From assembly GCA_030639305.1 (NCBI GenBank), contig DAOWCY010000139.1:1-19011 (forward strand): a stretch of 19,011 nt of DNA, read 5' to 3'. Shown one piece after another: positions 1-7,665 of this stretch. The translations under genes were made by a program, and so were the position numbers. The notes below the pieces were generated by a model. It searched no databases. It saw nothing but the letters and a program-made list of their open reading frames with translations, and was not told the DNA's origin. The DNA comes from JAGLQA01 sp023135565. Its GTDB lineage: Bacteria; Acidobacteriota; Aminicenantia; UBA2199. Position 1 is the stretch's first letter; every line of letters starts with the position of its first letter.

Positions 1-2
1 GG

Positions 3-110
3 GTAAAATACTATCGTCCTAAAAAACCTCGACCATCGAAGCCCAGAGTAACGAAGAGGGCGAAAAACAAGTGGATCAAAGGAAGATCGGGAAAATTGAA
101 TAATGCTTAA
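3..110 (+). CDS. Possible 3' end of a gene cut by the window edge
   Basis: An open frame enters from the left edge and ends at a TAA at 108-110. The 35 visible residues are strongly basic and rich in Lys, Arg and Pro (for example KKPRPSKPRVTKRAKNKW), as in tails of nucleic-acid-binding proteins. No domain can be named from this. It would be convergent with the cytochrome-porin gene on the other strand. A 35-codon open frame can arise by chance, so this is only a candidate. Confidence 0.25.
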   Translation, partial: VKYYRPKKPRPSKPRVTKRAKNKWIKGRSGKLNNA

Positions 111-122
111 GGCAACAGTATT

Positions 123-142
123 GCAGGGCCGCCGGAGGCAAA
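123..142. repeat. GC-rich module of the palindromic repeat family
   Basis: The stretch GCAGGGCCGCCGGAGGC followed by AAAAC matches the GC-rich half of the composite repeats at 1395-1420, 3099-3123 and 17681-17701. Only this half is present. It sits just downstream of the minus-strand cytochrome-porin gene. Confidence 0.6.
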
Positions 143-158
143 ACAAAATGCCGATGCG

Positions 159-1334
159 TTAGAAAGCGGTAACCAAACCGATACCTGCCCTGGCGTGTTT
201 TCCCTGCGGGTCTTCGAAAATATAGGTCACTTCGCCGACTAACCTGATATTGCGCCGCAGCATTATGCCTAAATGGGCGCTGAGAGATGCGTAATCTAAA
301 CCGGGAAAGTTCGAATCCACCCAGTTGAAAAGACCGACGGCATACCACTTGCCGTTGTCTCCGCCGGGGGTGTATATCAATTCGGCAAGACCGCCGCGGG
401 TACTGGCTTCGACCGCGGATACCGCTGAAAAAGCGGGATTGTCGTCTTTCCTCTCTAAGTACTGGGCATTCAATTCTAAGGCGCCTAAATGGAGCGTGGC
501 GTCTACTCCCCACATCTGCACACTATTGACGACAACTCTATTGGCTTCTTTGCCGTAGTAAAAGCAGCCGCCGACGCGCAGCGCTTTACCGATGCCCTGG
601 GAAACCCGGCCAAAGAGGTTTTTATACTTGTCGGTGTCGAAACTTTTTGACGCATCGGCCTCTTCTATACCGCTGCCGTTCAATATTTCCACGGTAAAAT
701 CGGTGCCGCTCTTCAAACCGAAAGTAAACATCAAACCCCGGTCATAGGCCAGGTTGACATGCGACAATCCAGGTTTGGCCTTGTAGATCAGGTAATCCTC
801 GAAAGTGAGCCGCAGTTCCCTTTTAAACAACGGGTCGGAAACTTGGAATTGACCGACCGCCAAAGCGATGCCGCTGCCGAATAGATCGTTAAAATAAATA
901 AACGCATCTTCTAAACCGGCTACTTTGCCCCGTTCGTTCATGTAGAAATAAAAATAGTAGGAAATATTCTTCGCCAGCGCGCCGCCGGAGAGGAGTTTTA
1001 CTAAGTAAGGAGCAGCGAAATCAAACTGCCGGGTGTTGGCGTTGTTGTAAAAGATATGCCCTTCCAACCTGACGGCCAGCGGGAAATCCCGGATTAGCGA
1101 GAGAGTGTCGTCGCCGGTGTCCTGGTAATAACGGGGCGTGTCTTTGTCTTTTAAAACAAAACCGTTACTGGCGAATTCTTCGCCGTAGTCTTTGAGGCGG
1201 GGAAAGGGATTGTGGCACACGCTGCAGGACATTTTATACTTGCGTCCGAACGCAGGCACGCCGTTTAACGAGTCGATAACACCTACCAGTAAAATAATTA
1301 AAACCAAACTAAAAAACCAATACTTTTTCTTCAT
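159..1334 (-). CDS. Mono-haem cytochrome fused to a porin-like barrel (Cyc2-like architecture)
   Basis: Predicted outer-membrane protein of 391 residues. Residues 1-27 form a signal peptide. A single haem c site, CSVCH (C37, C40, H41), follows directly in the context PAFGRKYKMSCSVCHNPFP. The remaining ~330 residues have alternating aromatic/polar segments typical of beta-strands and end in a C-terminal Phe, the usual outer-membrane barrel signal. This layout, one N-terminal CXXCH next to a PAF-R motif and then a barrel, is that of the cytochrome-porin fusions that include the Fe(II) oxidase Cyc2. Similar proteins of unknown substrate also occur in metal-reducing bacteria, so direction of electron flow is not established. 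The ATG has a strong AAGGAGG site seven bases upstream. No separate promoter is evident, so it is probably co-transcribed with the multihaem cytochrome gene upstream, across a 296-base gap filled with repeats. Confidence 0.75.
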   Translation of the reverse strand: MKKKYWFFSLVLIILLVGVIDSLNGVPAFGRKYKMSCSVCHNPFPRLKDYGEEFASNGFVLKDKDTPRYYQDTGDDTLSLIRDFPLAVRLEGHIFYNNANTRQFDFAAPYLVKLLSGGALAKNISYYFYFYMNERGKVAGLEDAFIYFNDLFGSGIALAVGQFQVSDPLFKRELRLTFEDYLIYKAKPGLSHVNLAYDRGLMFTFGLKSGTDFTVEILNGSGIEEADASKSFDTDKYKNLFGRVSQGIGKALRVGGCFYYGKEANRVVVNSVQMWGVDATLHLGALELNAQYLERKDDNPAFSAVSAVEASTRGGLAELIYTPGGDNGKWYAVGLFNWVDSNFPGLDYASLSAHLGIMLRRNIRLVGEVTYIFEDPQGKHARAGIGLVTAF

Positions 1335-1369
1335 GAATCCTCCTTAAATAATTTTTTTTCTTGCCTTCG

Positions 1370-1384
1370 GGGTGCGGCGCACCC
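1370..1384. repeat. Short perfect hairpin between the cytochrome genes
   Basis: GGGTGC-GGC-GCACCC is a six-base-pair stem with a three-base loop. It lies about 35 bases upstream of the cytochrome-porin start, in the leader between the two genes. No T-run follows on the minus strand, so it is not an obvious terminator; it could be a processing or stability element. Confidence 0.5.
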
Positions 1385-1393
1385 AGCCTATAT

Positions 1394-1620
1394 GCCTCCG
1401 GCGGCCCCTGCCGGGGAGGCCAAACTTTTGAAAAAGTTTGATCAAAACTTCTTATAATTTAGAATCAAAGGCGCTCACACGCTGCCCCTGCGGCGAAGCC
1501 GCTCATCGCCTCCCCGTGCGCACGGGGTTTGATCAAAACTTTTGATAATTTAAAATCAAAGGCGCTCACACGCTGCTTCTGCCGCGAAGCGGCTCATAGG
1601 CTGGGGTCGCCGACCCCCCG
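1394..1620. repeat. Composite palindromic repeat with two tandem GC-rich units
   Basis: This fills most of the gap between the two cytochrome genes. It starts with a GC-rich palindrome (GCCTCC...GGAGGC, 1394-1420), then a perfect AT-rich palindrome CAAACTTTT-GA-AAAAGTTTG (1421-1440). Two copies of a unit beginning AATCAAAGGCGCTCACACGC follow, at 1463 and 1554 (period 91), each holding a GCGGCGAAGCCGC or CCGCGAAGCGG hairpin. The same unit is present twice in inverse orientation at 7700-7820. No gene is seen here. Confidence 0.75.
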
Positions 1621-1630
1621 CGCCGCGGGC

Positions 1631-2989
1631 CTAATCGAAAACTTCGATGCCGGTGGAATGACTGTTCACCCTGACGATCTCCGTTTCGTCAGCCGGGACT
1701 TTGAGGAAATCAGCCACCGGTTTGACCAACTTGCGGTAATTGAGCACTGCGGTGACAGTAAAAAATCCCGGCGCCGTATCGTCCGGCAGCGTAAAGGTAA
1801 AGGTTTCGATCTTTGTCTCCCGCGGCCCGAAGCGGTAATCCACGCCTAAAGTTTTAGTATTCCACTGCTGGATGGTCATGCGCCCCTGGGGGTCGAAATA
1901 GGGCATACGAAAAATACGGTCGCCCATAGGCACTTCCTCCCGGCGCACCCCGGCAAAACCAGGTTTGTCCAAAGCGATGCCCATATCCTGGTAAGCCAAT
2001 GCATCACCGGCAATGGTGTACTCTTCACCGGCAAAACCTTTCTTATCCACGGGCAAATGATAAACTTTCCCGGAGGAATCTTTGGCTTCCACATGGAGCC
2101 AGACAATACGGTCTTCAACCGAGCCGGTGGGAAACTTATGCCCGGTTTTCTGGTTGAACAGGACGACGGTGAATTTTATTTTATCTCCGGGTTCTGCTTC
2201 GCGGATGTCCGGGTGCATCCTGAGTTCTACGGTTCCGGCAATCTTGCCCGGGTCATGAGCGCCGTGAAACAAATGTTGGCGGATATCGGGATAAGATTTA
2301 GCCATAGCTGCCGGTATGCCCGGGGCATAGGTCATGTGGCAGTCGTGGCATTTCACCCCTTCTTCGGCGTAAGGTCCTGCCTGCCATTCTAAGTGGGTGG
2401 ACTTGACCCACACACCGTAAGAACTCTTCTCATTATGACAGACCCCGCAGAAATCCGCTGTGCCCAAAAAATCCGACTTTTTGGTGACATGGGACGGCGA
2501 CTTCACGCCCTCACGGGGACCGTACTTGGTTTTTCCCGGCTCGCTGATAAAATTAAAGTTGTGGGGCACTTCCCCTTTGAAACCGGTAACCGTATGGCAT
2601 ACGTCGCAGGAAACCGATTCGTTGGCGCGGCTATTTTTTCCCGGTTCCGGCGGCGGCGTATCCCCGGCCAAAAAAGCTATGGGGCTGTGACAGCCGTTGC
2701 AGCCTGCTTTCACCCCGGCCACTATGGGGTCTTTTTCAGCATGGGGCACTGCCAGTTTAAAGTATTCGATTTCGTCCCAATGGTGGGTATAAGCCTGTGA
2801 CATCATGGCCTGGGTCCACTGTTGGTAAATATCGGTATGGCAGGAGATACCGCACACTTGCGGTTTCTCGAAATCTTTATATTTGCGGGTGCCGTGGGCA
2901 TCGTCGCCGACTTTTATTTCGCTGCCGGCAGCGCCCATAAAAAGCAGCAGCGCCCATAAAACAAACAAAATAACTAATTTATTTTTCAT
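1631..2989 (-). CDS. Secreted multihaem c-type cytochrome (4 CXXCH plus 1 CXXXCH)
   Basis: A 452-residue periplasmic or extracellular electron carrier of the cytochrome c554-like multihaem class. Residues 1-22 are a signal peptide. Haem sites are CNGCH (97-101), CDVCH (128-132), CGVCH (181-185) and CHDCH (214-218); the first site is the atypical CGISCH (46-51), with three residues between the cysteines. Extra His residues (68-70, 82, 143, 199, 240-245) could be distal ligands. From about residue 250 the protein lacks Cys and is predicted beta-rich, with the GHKFPTG motif often seen in C-terminal domains of such cytochromes. The ATG is preceded by GAGGAGGG, and a strong promoter lies at 3020-3048. 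It probably heads an operon with the cytochrome-porin gene, suggesting a shared electron-transfer path across the envelope. The redox partner is unknown. Confidence 0.85.
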   Translation of the reverse strand: MKNKLVILFVLWALLLFMGAAGSEIKVGDDAHGTRKYKDFEKPQVCGISCHTDIYQQWTQAMMSQAYTHHWDEIEYFKLAVPHAEKDPIVAGVKAGCNGCHSPIAFLAGDTPPPEPGKNSRANESVSCDVCHTVTGFKGEVPHNFNFISEPGKTKYGPREGVKSPSHVTKKSDFLGTADFCGVCHNEKSSYGVWVKSTHLEWQAGPYAEEGVKCHDCHMTYAPGIPAAMAKSYPDIRQHLFHGAHDPGKIAGTVELRMHPDIREAEPGDKIKFTVVLFNQKTGHKFPTGSVEDRIVWLHVEAKDSSGKVYHLPVDKKGFAGEEYTIAGDALAYQDMGIALDKPGFAGVRREEVPMGDRIFRMPYFDPQGRMTIQQWNTKTLGVDYRFGPRETKIETFTFTLPDDTAPGFFTVTAVLNYRKLVKPVADFLKVPADETEIVRVNSHSTGIEVFD

Positions 2990-3019
2990 ATGCCCTCCTC
3001 AAGCTTGTTGTACGGATTT

Positions 3020-3048
3020 AATATAATACATAAAAAATCCTTTGTCAA
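3020..3048 (-). promoter_or_regulatory. Sigma-70-type promoter of the multihaem cytochrome gene
   Basis: On the minus strand, TTGACA (3043-3048) and TATATT (3020-3025) are separated by exactly 17 bases. The predicted transcript starts about 25 bases before the cytochrome ribosome-binding site. Confidence 0.7.
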
Positions 3049-3097
3049 TACCGCCGTTAATAATAATCCCAGCGTTGGTAAAAAACTAAAACAGATT

Positions 3098-3165
3098 TGC
3101 CTCCGGCGGCCCTGCCGGGAGCCAAACTTTTGTAAAAGTTTGAACAAAACTTTTGTTTAAAAAAG
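3098..3165. repeat. Composite palindromic repeat downstream of fumC
   Basis: A GC-rich palindrome (GCCTCCGGC...GCCGGGAG, 3099-3122) is followed by the perfect palindrome CAAACTTTT-GT-AAAAGTTTG (3123-3142) and a related AACAAAACTTTTGTTT stretch. It lies directly after the fumC stop and may act as its transcription end or 3' stabiliser. Confidence 0.7.
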
Positions 3166-3178
3166 CGAAAAGCCTAAC

Positions 3179-4573
3179 TCAGGTCATCTTTTCCGGGTCC
3201 AGCACTTTTTCGACTTCTTCCGGCGACAGTATCTTTTCCCCGATAATCACTTCTTGCAGCGGTTTGCCGGTTCGGTAGGCTTCTTTGGCGATCTCCGCAG
3301 CCCTGTCATAACCGATTACCGGGGCCAGGGCCGTTACCATAGCCAGACTCTTGTCTACCAACTCCCGGCAGCGCTTTTTGTCGGCTTTCAGGCCGCTGAT
3401 GCATTTCCGGGTAAAAGCCTCCACGCCCTTTTCAAGCAGTTTGATAGAGAAAAGAAAATTATAGGCCATAAACGGCAGCATCACATTCAACTCGAAATTG
3501 CCCGATAACCCGCCTAATGTGATCGCCGCATCGCAGCCGGTCACCTGCGCCGCCACCTGGATCAGGGATTCGGCCATGACCGGGTTGATTTTGCCCGGCA
3601 TGATAGAAGAACCGGGTTGAACCGCGGGAATTAAGATTTCGCCGATGCCCCCGTAAGGCCCCGATCCCAACCAGCGGATGTCGTTGGCAATCTTTATCAA
3701 CGATACGGAGAGGGTTTTCAAAGCCCCACTTGTATGCACCACCGCGTCCCTACTGCCCTGGGCTTCGAAATGGTTCTCCGCTTCCCTGAAAGCGAGGCCG
3801 GTTTTCTCACTCAGCCGAACCGCCGCCAGACGAGCAAATTCAGGGTGACTGTTCAAACCCGTCCCTACTGCCGTGCCGCCTAAAGCCAGTTCAGAAAGAC
3901 GGTCTAAGCAAGCTTCGATCCTTTCGATACCGTAACCCACCATGGCGGCATAACCGCCGAACTCCTGGCCTAATCGCACCGGGGTGGCGTCCTGCAAATG
4001 AGTGCGGCCCAATTTGACGATGGCAGCGAATTCCCCGGCTTTTTGTTCTAATTGGGAGCGAAAATCCTGCAAAACGGGAAGCAGTCCCTTTTTTATCGTT
4101 TCTACCCCGGCAATATGGATGCAGCTTGGGATTACATCATTACTCGACTGCCCCATATTGACGTGATCGTTAGGGTGCACCGGGGTCTTGCTGCCTAAAG
4201 GGCGGCCCAGGATTTCATTGGCCCGGTTGGCAATCACTTCGTTGGCATTCATGTTGGTGGAAGTACCCGACCCGGTTTGAAACACATCTACCGGGAACTG
4301 GTTGTCCCACTGCCCGTCTACAACTTCCCCGGCAGCCTGGATGACGGTTTCCGCTATTTTTTTGTCCAGCAAACCCAAAGATAGGTTTGTTTCAGCGGCA
4401 GCCTGCTTTATCAAACCCAATGCCCGGATGAACTCCCGCGGCAGGCGCAGTCCGCTGATATGGAAATTATCCACCGCCCGCTGGGTTTGTACGCCCCATA
4501 AAGCCTGCGCCGGTATGCGCAGTTCTCCTAAGGAATCTTTTTCTACGCGGTAATCTTTTTTTTTATCCGCCAT
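3179..4573 (-). CDS. fumC: Class II fumarate hydratase
   Basis: Cytoplasmic, iron-independent fumarase: reversible hydration of fumarate to L-malate in the TCA cycle or its reductive branch. The 464-residue length is standard. Landmarks of the fumarase/aspartase superfamily are present: TGSGTSTNMNANEV (100-113), HPNDHVNMGQSSND (133-146), the catalytic-base region GRTHLQDATP (189-198, His192) and the signature GSSIMPGKIN with the loop serine (321-330). The combination FQTGSG and HPNDHVN favours fumarase over aspartate ammonia-lyase, which usually has QGGAGTSTNMN. The start is supported by CAGGAGG upstream and by a promoter at 4604-4632. It is transcribed towards the cytochrome genes but separated from them by a repeat and a separate promoter. 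Confidence 0.93.
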   Translation of the reverse strand: MADKKKDYRVEKDSLGELRIPAQALWGVQTQRAVDNFHISGLRLPREFIRALGLIKQAAAETNLSLGLLDKKIAETVIQAAGEVVDGQWDNQFPVDVFQTGSGTSTNMNANEVIANRANEILGRPLGSKTPVHPNDHVNMGQSSNDVIPSCIHIAGVETIKKGLLPVLQDFRSQLEQKAGEFAAIVKLGRTHLQDATPVRLGQEFGGYAAMVGYGIERIEACLDRLSELALGGTAVGTGLNSHPEFARLAAVRLSEKTGLAFREAENHFEAQGSRDAVVHTSGALKTLSVSLIKIANDIRWLGSGPYGGIGEILIPAVQPGSSIMPGKINPVMAESLIQVAAQVTGCDAAITLGGLSGNFELNVMLPFMAYNFLFSIKLLEKGVEAFTRKCISGLKADKKRCRELVDKSLAMVTALAPVIGYDRAAEIAKEAYRTGKPLQEVIIGEKILSPEEVEKVLDPEKMT

Positions 4574-4603
4574 AGCAACCTCCTGGATTTTGTAACTGCT
4601 GTA

Positions 4604-4632
4604 AATTTAATATAGTACAAACCGATTGTCAA
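4604..4632 (-). promoter_or_regulatory. Promoter of fumC
   Basis: On the minus strand TTGACA (4627-4632) and TAAATT (4604-4609) are 17 bases apart. A TATATTAAAT string shared with the cytochrome promoter overlaps the -10 region. The transcript would begin about 20-25 bases before the fumC ATG. Confidence 0.55.
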
Positions 4633-4653
4633 CCCCCTAAATAATAATTTTTG

Positions 4654-4680
4654 TTCAAGACTAAGCTTGAAAAGAAGCCC
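4654..4680. repeat. Small hairpin repeat, copy 1
   Basis: TTCAAG-ACTAAG-CTTGAA is a perfect six-base-pair stem with a six-base loop, followed by AAAAGAAGCCC. A near copy is at 13419-13446. It sits between the divergent fumC and 123-residue-protein promoters. Confidence 0.6.
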
Positions 4681-4735
4681 GAATAGACTGCTCCCCGCCG
4701 CTGGCAAACTAAAAAAATTTGCAATTAAAAAAAAA

Positions 4736-4764
4736 TTGACATATTTCCACCGTTTTGTTAAAAT
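4736..4764 (+). promoter_or_regulatory. Promoter of the 123-residue membrane protein gene
   Basis: TTGACA (4736-4741), 17 bases, TAAAAT (4759-4764), followed by a T-run. The -10 region and its flank (TGTTAAAATTTTTT) are nearly identical to those of the next promoter at 5170-5198. Confidence 0.75.
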
Positions 4765-4795
4765 TTTTTCTTAAAATTCAGTTAAGGAGAAAAAA

Positions 4796-5167
4796 ATGGA
4801 TTGGAGAACCGGCAAGATTATTTTAGTGCTTGGCGTAATTATAGTGTTTTTTGTTTTCATAGCCCCCCGGCATTGTTTCAAACCCCGTTATATCAACACC
4901 GATGGCGCCAGGATCGAAGACCCGGATCAATCGGAAGTACAGGAAATCGAGAGAGATTTGAAAGATTGGAAATTGCGGGAAAGGAAGTTGTTTTTGATGT
5001 ACAGGGTCAAAATAGCGAAGGGCGAATCGGGATCGGATATCAAACCGCATTGGCTCGAAGCCCAGGATATGGTAAAGGAATTGGAAGAAGAACTGGAAAT
5101 AGCAAAGCAAGATCAAAAAAAAATCAATAGGGTGGTCGACGATTTAATACGGGGCGATTACGAATAG
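4796..5167 (+). CDS. Small membrane-anchored coiled-coil protein, unrecognised
   Basis: A 123-residue protein with no family that I recognise. Residues 8-24 form one hydrophobic segment (signal anchor), with a single Cys27 just beyond it in the sequence APRHCF. The rest is charged and mostly helical; residues 85-115 (rich in Glu, Lys and Leu at heptad spacing) look like a coiled coil. The topology by the positive-inside rule is ambiguous. A strong ribosome-binding site (AAGGAG) precedes the ATG, and the gene has its own promoter. The next gene, encoding a ferritin-like protein, has a near-identical promoter, suggesting shared expression conditions rather than one operon. Confidence 0.75.
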   Translation: MDWRTGKIILVLGVIIVFFVFIAPRHCFKPRYINTDGARIEDPDQSEVQEIERDLKDWKLRERKLFLMYRVKIAKGESGSDIKPHWLEAQDMVKELEEELEIAKQDQKKINRVVDDLIRGDYE

Positions 5168-5169
5168 CA

Positions 5170-5198
5170 TTGACAACTTTTGATCCTTCTGTTAAAAT
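5170..5198 (+). promoter_or_regulatory. Promoter of the ferritin-like gene
   Basis: TTGACA (5170-5175), 17 bases, TAAAAT (5193-5198) and a T-run. It starts four bases after the preceding stop codon and closely copies the promoter at 4736-4764. Confidence 0.75.
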
Positions 5199-5230
5199 TT
5201 TTTTTCAAACTGTAATTTAAGGAGATATCG

Positions 5231-5713
5231 ATGAGTAAATTATTAAATGTCGGTGAAGTTATCGAGTTCGCCGTCCATATCGAGCAGAACGGCTTCAAGT
5301 TTTACGATGAAATCCAAAAAAAATTCGACGACAAAAAGTTTTTGGAACTTTTTCAATACTTAGGCAGCGAAGAGCTTAATCATGAGAAGACCTTCAAAAA
5401 CTTGTTGAAAAACGCCGGCTCATTCACCCCCGCCGAAACCTATGCCGGGGAGTACGACGCTTACATGAGAGACTTTCTAAAGATTCATGCCTTAGGAAAC
5501 GACGAGGCTTTAGCTAAGAAATTAGAAGAAATCAAAACTATCGAAGCTGCTGTTTCCATGGCCTTAGAATTCGAGAAAGATTCCATCGTGCTTTTTACCA
5601 TGCTGAAAAAGTACATCGGCGGCAAAGGCAGCGACATCGTAGAAAATATCATCCATGAAGAATTGTCCCATATTCATCGGATTACCGCTTTCTATAACGA
5701 GATGAAAGATTAA
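5231..5713 (+). CDS. Rubrerythrin-type ferritin-like diiron protein
   Basis: A 160-residue cytoplasmic four-helix protein of the rubrerythrin/ferritin-like superfamily, without the rubredoxin domain of true rubrerythrin. Diiron ligands expected for the family are visible: Glu18 in the first helix (HIEQNG), the ExxH pair Glu48/His51 (EELNHEK), a Glu in the third helix (Glu113 or Glu115) and a second ExxH, Glu144/His147 (EELSHIH). Family members reduce peroxide or handle iron in anaerobes; the exact substrate cannot be told. The start follows AAGGAGATATCG. It is followed after 37 bases by the ABC-F gene, with which it may be co-transcribed since no promoter is visible in that gap. Confidence 0.85.
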   Translation: MSKLLNVGEVIEFAVHIEQNGFKFYDEIQKKFDDKKFLELFQYLGSEELNHEKTFKNLLKNAGSFTPAETYAGEYDAYMRDFLKIHALGNDEALAKKLEEIKTIEAAVSMALEFEKDSIVLFTMLKKYIGGKGSDIVENIIHEELSHIHRITAFYNEMKD

Positions 5714-5750
5714 TAACCCACAGCCAACAATTTGTTAATCGCTGCTAATT

Positions 5751-7649
5751 ATGGCATTGCTGAGTTTACAGGAAGTGACTATCGGTTTCGGCGGCCCTTT
5801 ACTGCTCGATAAAGTTAACCTGCAAATAGAAGCAGGTGAAAAAACCGTACTTTTGGGCAGGAACGGGGAAGGCAAAACCACCCTGCTGAGATTGCTGAAC
5901 GGCGATATTACCCCCGATTCGGGTTCGGTCACTCGCCGCCAGGGAAGCACCACCGCCCTGCTTACCCAGGAGATACCCGCGGGAATCACAGGGAAAGTCT
6001 ATGATATCGTCAGCGCCGGTTTGGGCAAAAACGGTGCACTGCTGGCCCGTTATCACCAGGTCGGCAGCCTTTTGTCTGAAAAAGAAGATAAAGTCCTGAC
6101 CGCTGAATTAGACAGGCTGCAGCAGGCTTTGGAGGCCGCGGACGGCTGGCACGCGCAGCGTAGAGTAGAGGATATCATCTCCCGTATGGGCTTAGAACCC
6201 GGCGCTGCTTTCGCTGAACTTTCCGCCGGTCTTAAACGCCGCACACTGCTGGCCCGGGCCTTAGCCGGCAGCCCCGACGTGCTGCTTTTAGACGAACCCA
6301 CCAACCACATGGATATCGAAACCATCGCCCGGTTGGAAGACCTGCTTTCCGAATACAGCGGCACTTTTGTTTTGGTTACTCATGACCGGGTTTTGGTGCA
6401 GAAACTGGCCAACCGCATCATCGAGATAGACCGGGGCAAGCTCAGCAGTTGGGCCTGCGATTATCGCACTTTTTTAGAGCGCAAAGGCTTCCTTTTAGAA
6501 GCCGAAGAAGTGCAGTGGGCGAAATTCGATAAAAAATTGGCCAAAGAAGAGACCTGGATTCGGCAGGGCATCAAAGCCCGGCGCACCCGCAACGAAGGCC
6601 GGGTAAGAAAGCTGCTGGGTATGCGGGAAGTACGCCGTCGCCGCCGTGAACAAGTGGGTGCGGTGCGCATGCAGACCCAACAAAGCGGGCTTTCGGGAAA
6701 AGTGGTAATCGAAGCTGAAAAAGTGAATTTTGCTTATGATGAAAAGCCGTTAATTCGTGATTTTACCTGCGCTATAATGCGCGGCGACCGGGTCGGTATT
6801 ATCGGGCCGAATGGTTCCGGGAAGACTACTTTGCTGCGCATCCTGCTGGCGGAACTGGCTCCTTTAGAGGGCGAGGTCTCTCACGGCACCAAATTAGAAG
6901 TGGTTTATTTCGATCAACTGCGTGAGCAATTGGAAGAAAAGAAAACCGTAAAAGAGAATATAGCCGGGGGGAATGATTATGTGACTGTAGGTGGTAGTCA
7001 GCGTCATGTGTTCGGTTATTTACAGGATTTTCTTTTTACCCCCGAGCGTTCGCGCACTAAGGTGGAAGTGCTCTCCGGCGGGGAACGCAGTCGTTTGCTT
7101 TTGGCCCGGCTTTTCACCCGGCCCGCCAATTTGCTGGTATTGGACGAACCCACCAATGATTTAGACATCGAAACCTTAGAGCTTTTAGAGGAACTGCTGC
7201 TGGAATATAACGGCACCCTGCTGCTGGTCAGTCATGACCGTGCTTTTTTGAATAATGTAGTGACTAATACGCTGGCGTTGGAAGGAGAAGGCGCGGTCAA
7301 AGAGTACATCGGCGGATATGACGACTGGCTGCGCCAGGGTGGTTCTTCCGCGCCGGCGAAGAAAGAGAAAGTTGCCGCTATAGAGGAGAAAGAGCGCAAG
7401 AAGAATGCCCGTGTCCGCAAGTTGACTTATAATGAAGAGCGGGAATTGGCAGCTTTGCCGCGGCGCATCGAGGAGATGGAGCAGGAGCGGGAGCAGTTGT
7501 TTGATGACATGGCGAACCCGGAATTTTTCAAACGGCAGGGAGACGAAATCGCTGCTGCCAGAGCCCGGCTTGCGGATTTGGAGAAGGAGTTAGCCGGAGC
7601 TTATGAGCGATGGGAGTATTTGGAAGAGATCAAGACCCCTCTGTCTTGA
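5751..7649 (+). CDS. uup: ABC-F ATPase, Uup type
   Basis: A soluble 632-residue twin-ATPase protein that acts on ribosomes (ABC-F family); Uup members also affect transposon excision and DNA branch structures in E. coli. NBD1 has Walker A GRNGEGKTT (36-44), the signature LSAGLKRR (157-164; second Gly replaced by Ala) and Walker B LLLDEPTNHMD (178-188). An Arg/Lys-rich linker follows at about 255-305. NBD2 has GPNGSGKTT (352-360), LSGGERSR (441-448) and LDEPTNDLD (464-472). The C-terminal ~75 residues (KLTYNEERELAALPRRIEEM) match the Uup coiled-coil DNA-binding domain, which separates it from EttA. No strong Shine-Dalgarno site precedes the ATG. The stop codon overlaps a TTGACA hexamer that lacks a good -10. 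Confidence 0.9.
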   Translation: MALLSLQEVTIGFGGPLLLDKVNLQIEAGEKTVLLGRNGEGKTTLLRLLNGDITPDSGSVTRRQGSTTALLTQEIPAGITGKVYDIVSAGLGKNGALLARYHQVGSLLSEKEDKVLTAELDRLQQALEAADGWHAQRRVEDIISRMGLEPGAAFAELSAGLKRRTLLARALAGSPDVLLLDEPTNHMDIETIARLEDLLSEYSGTFVLVTHDRVLVQKLANRIIEIDRGKLSSWACDYRTFLERKGFLLEAEEVQWAKFDKKLAKEETWIRQGIKARRTRNEGRVRKLLGMREVRRRRREQVGAVRMQTQQSGLSGKVVIEAEKVNFAYDEKPLIRDFTCAIMRGDRVGIIGPNGSGKTTLLRILLAELAPLEGEVSHGTKLEVVYFDQLREQLEEKKTVKENIAGGNDYVTVGGSQRHVFGYLQDFLFTPERSRTKVEVLSGGERSRLLLARLFTRPANLLVLDEPTNDLDIETLELLEELLLEYNGTLLLVSHDRAFLNNVVTNTLALEGEGAVKEYIGGYDDWLRQGGSSAPAKKEKVAAIEEKERKKNARVRKLTYNEERELAALPRRIEEMEQEREQLFDDMANPEFFKRQGDEIAAARARLADLEKELAGAYERWEYLEEIKTPLS

Positions 7650-7665
7650 CATTACTTAGGGCTAT

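Noticed and set aside
1463..1620. Tandem units with hairpins as a CRISPR or tRNA-like cluster
   Set aside because: Only two units with diverged copies, no tRNA cloverleaf or TTCRA arm, and the same units recur elsewhere as interspersed repeats.
3179..4573. Aspartate ammonia-lyase instead of fumarase
   Set aside because: FQTGSGTSTN and HPNDHVN agree with fumarases; aspartases usually show QGGAGTSTN and NPNDHVN.
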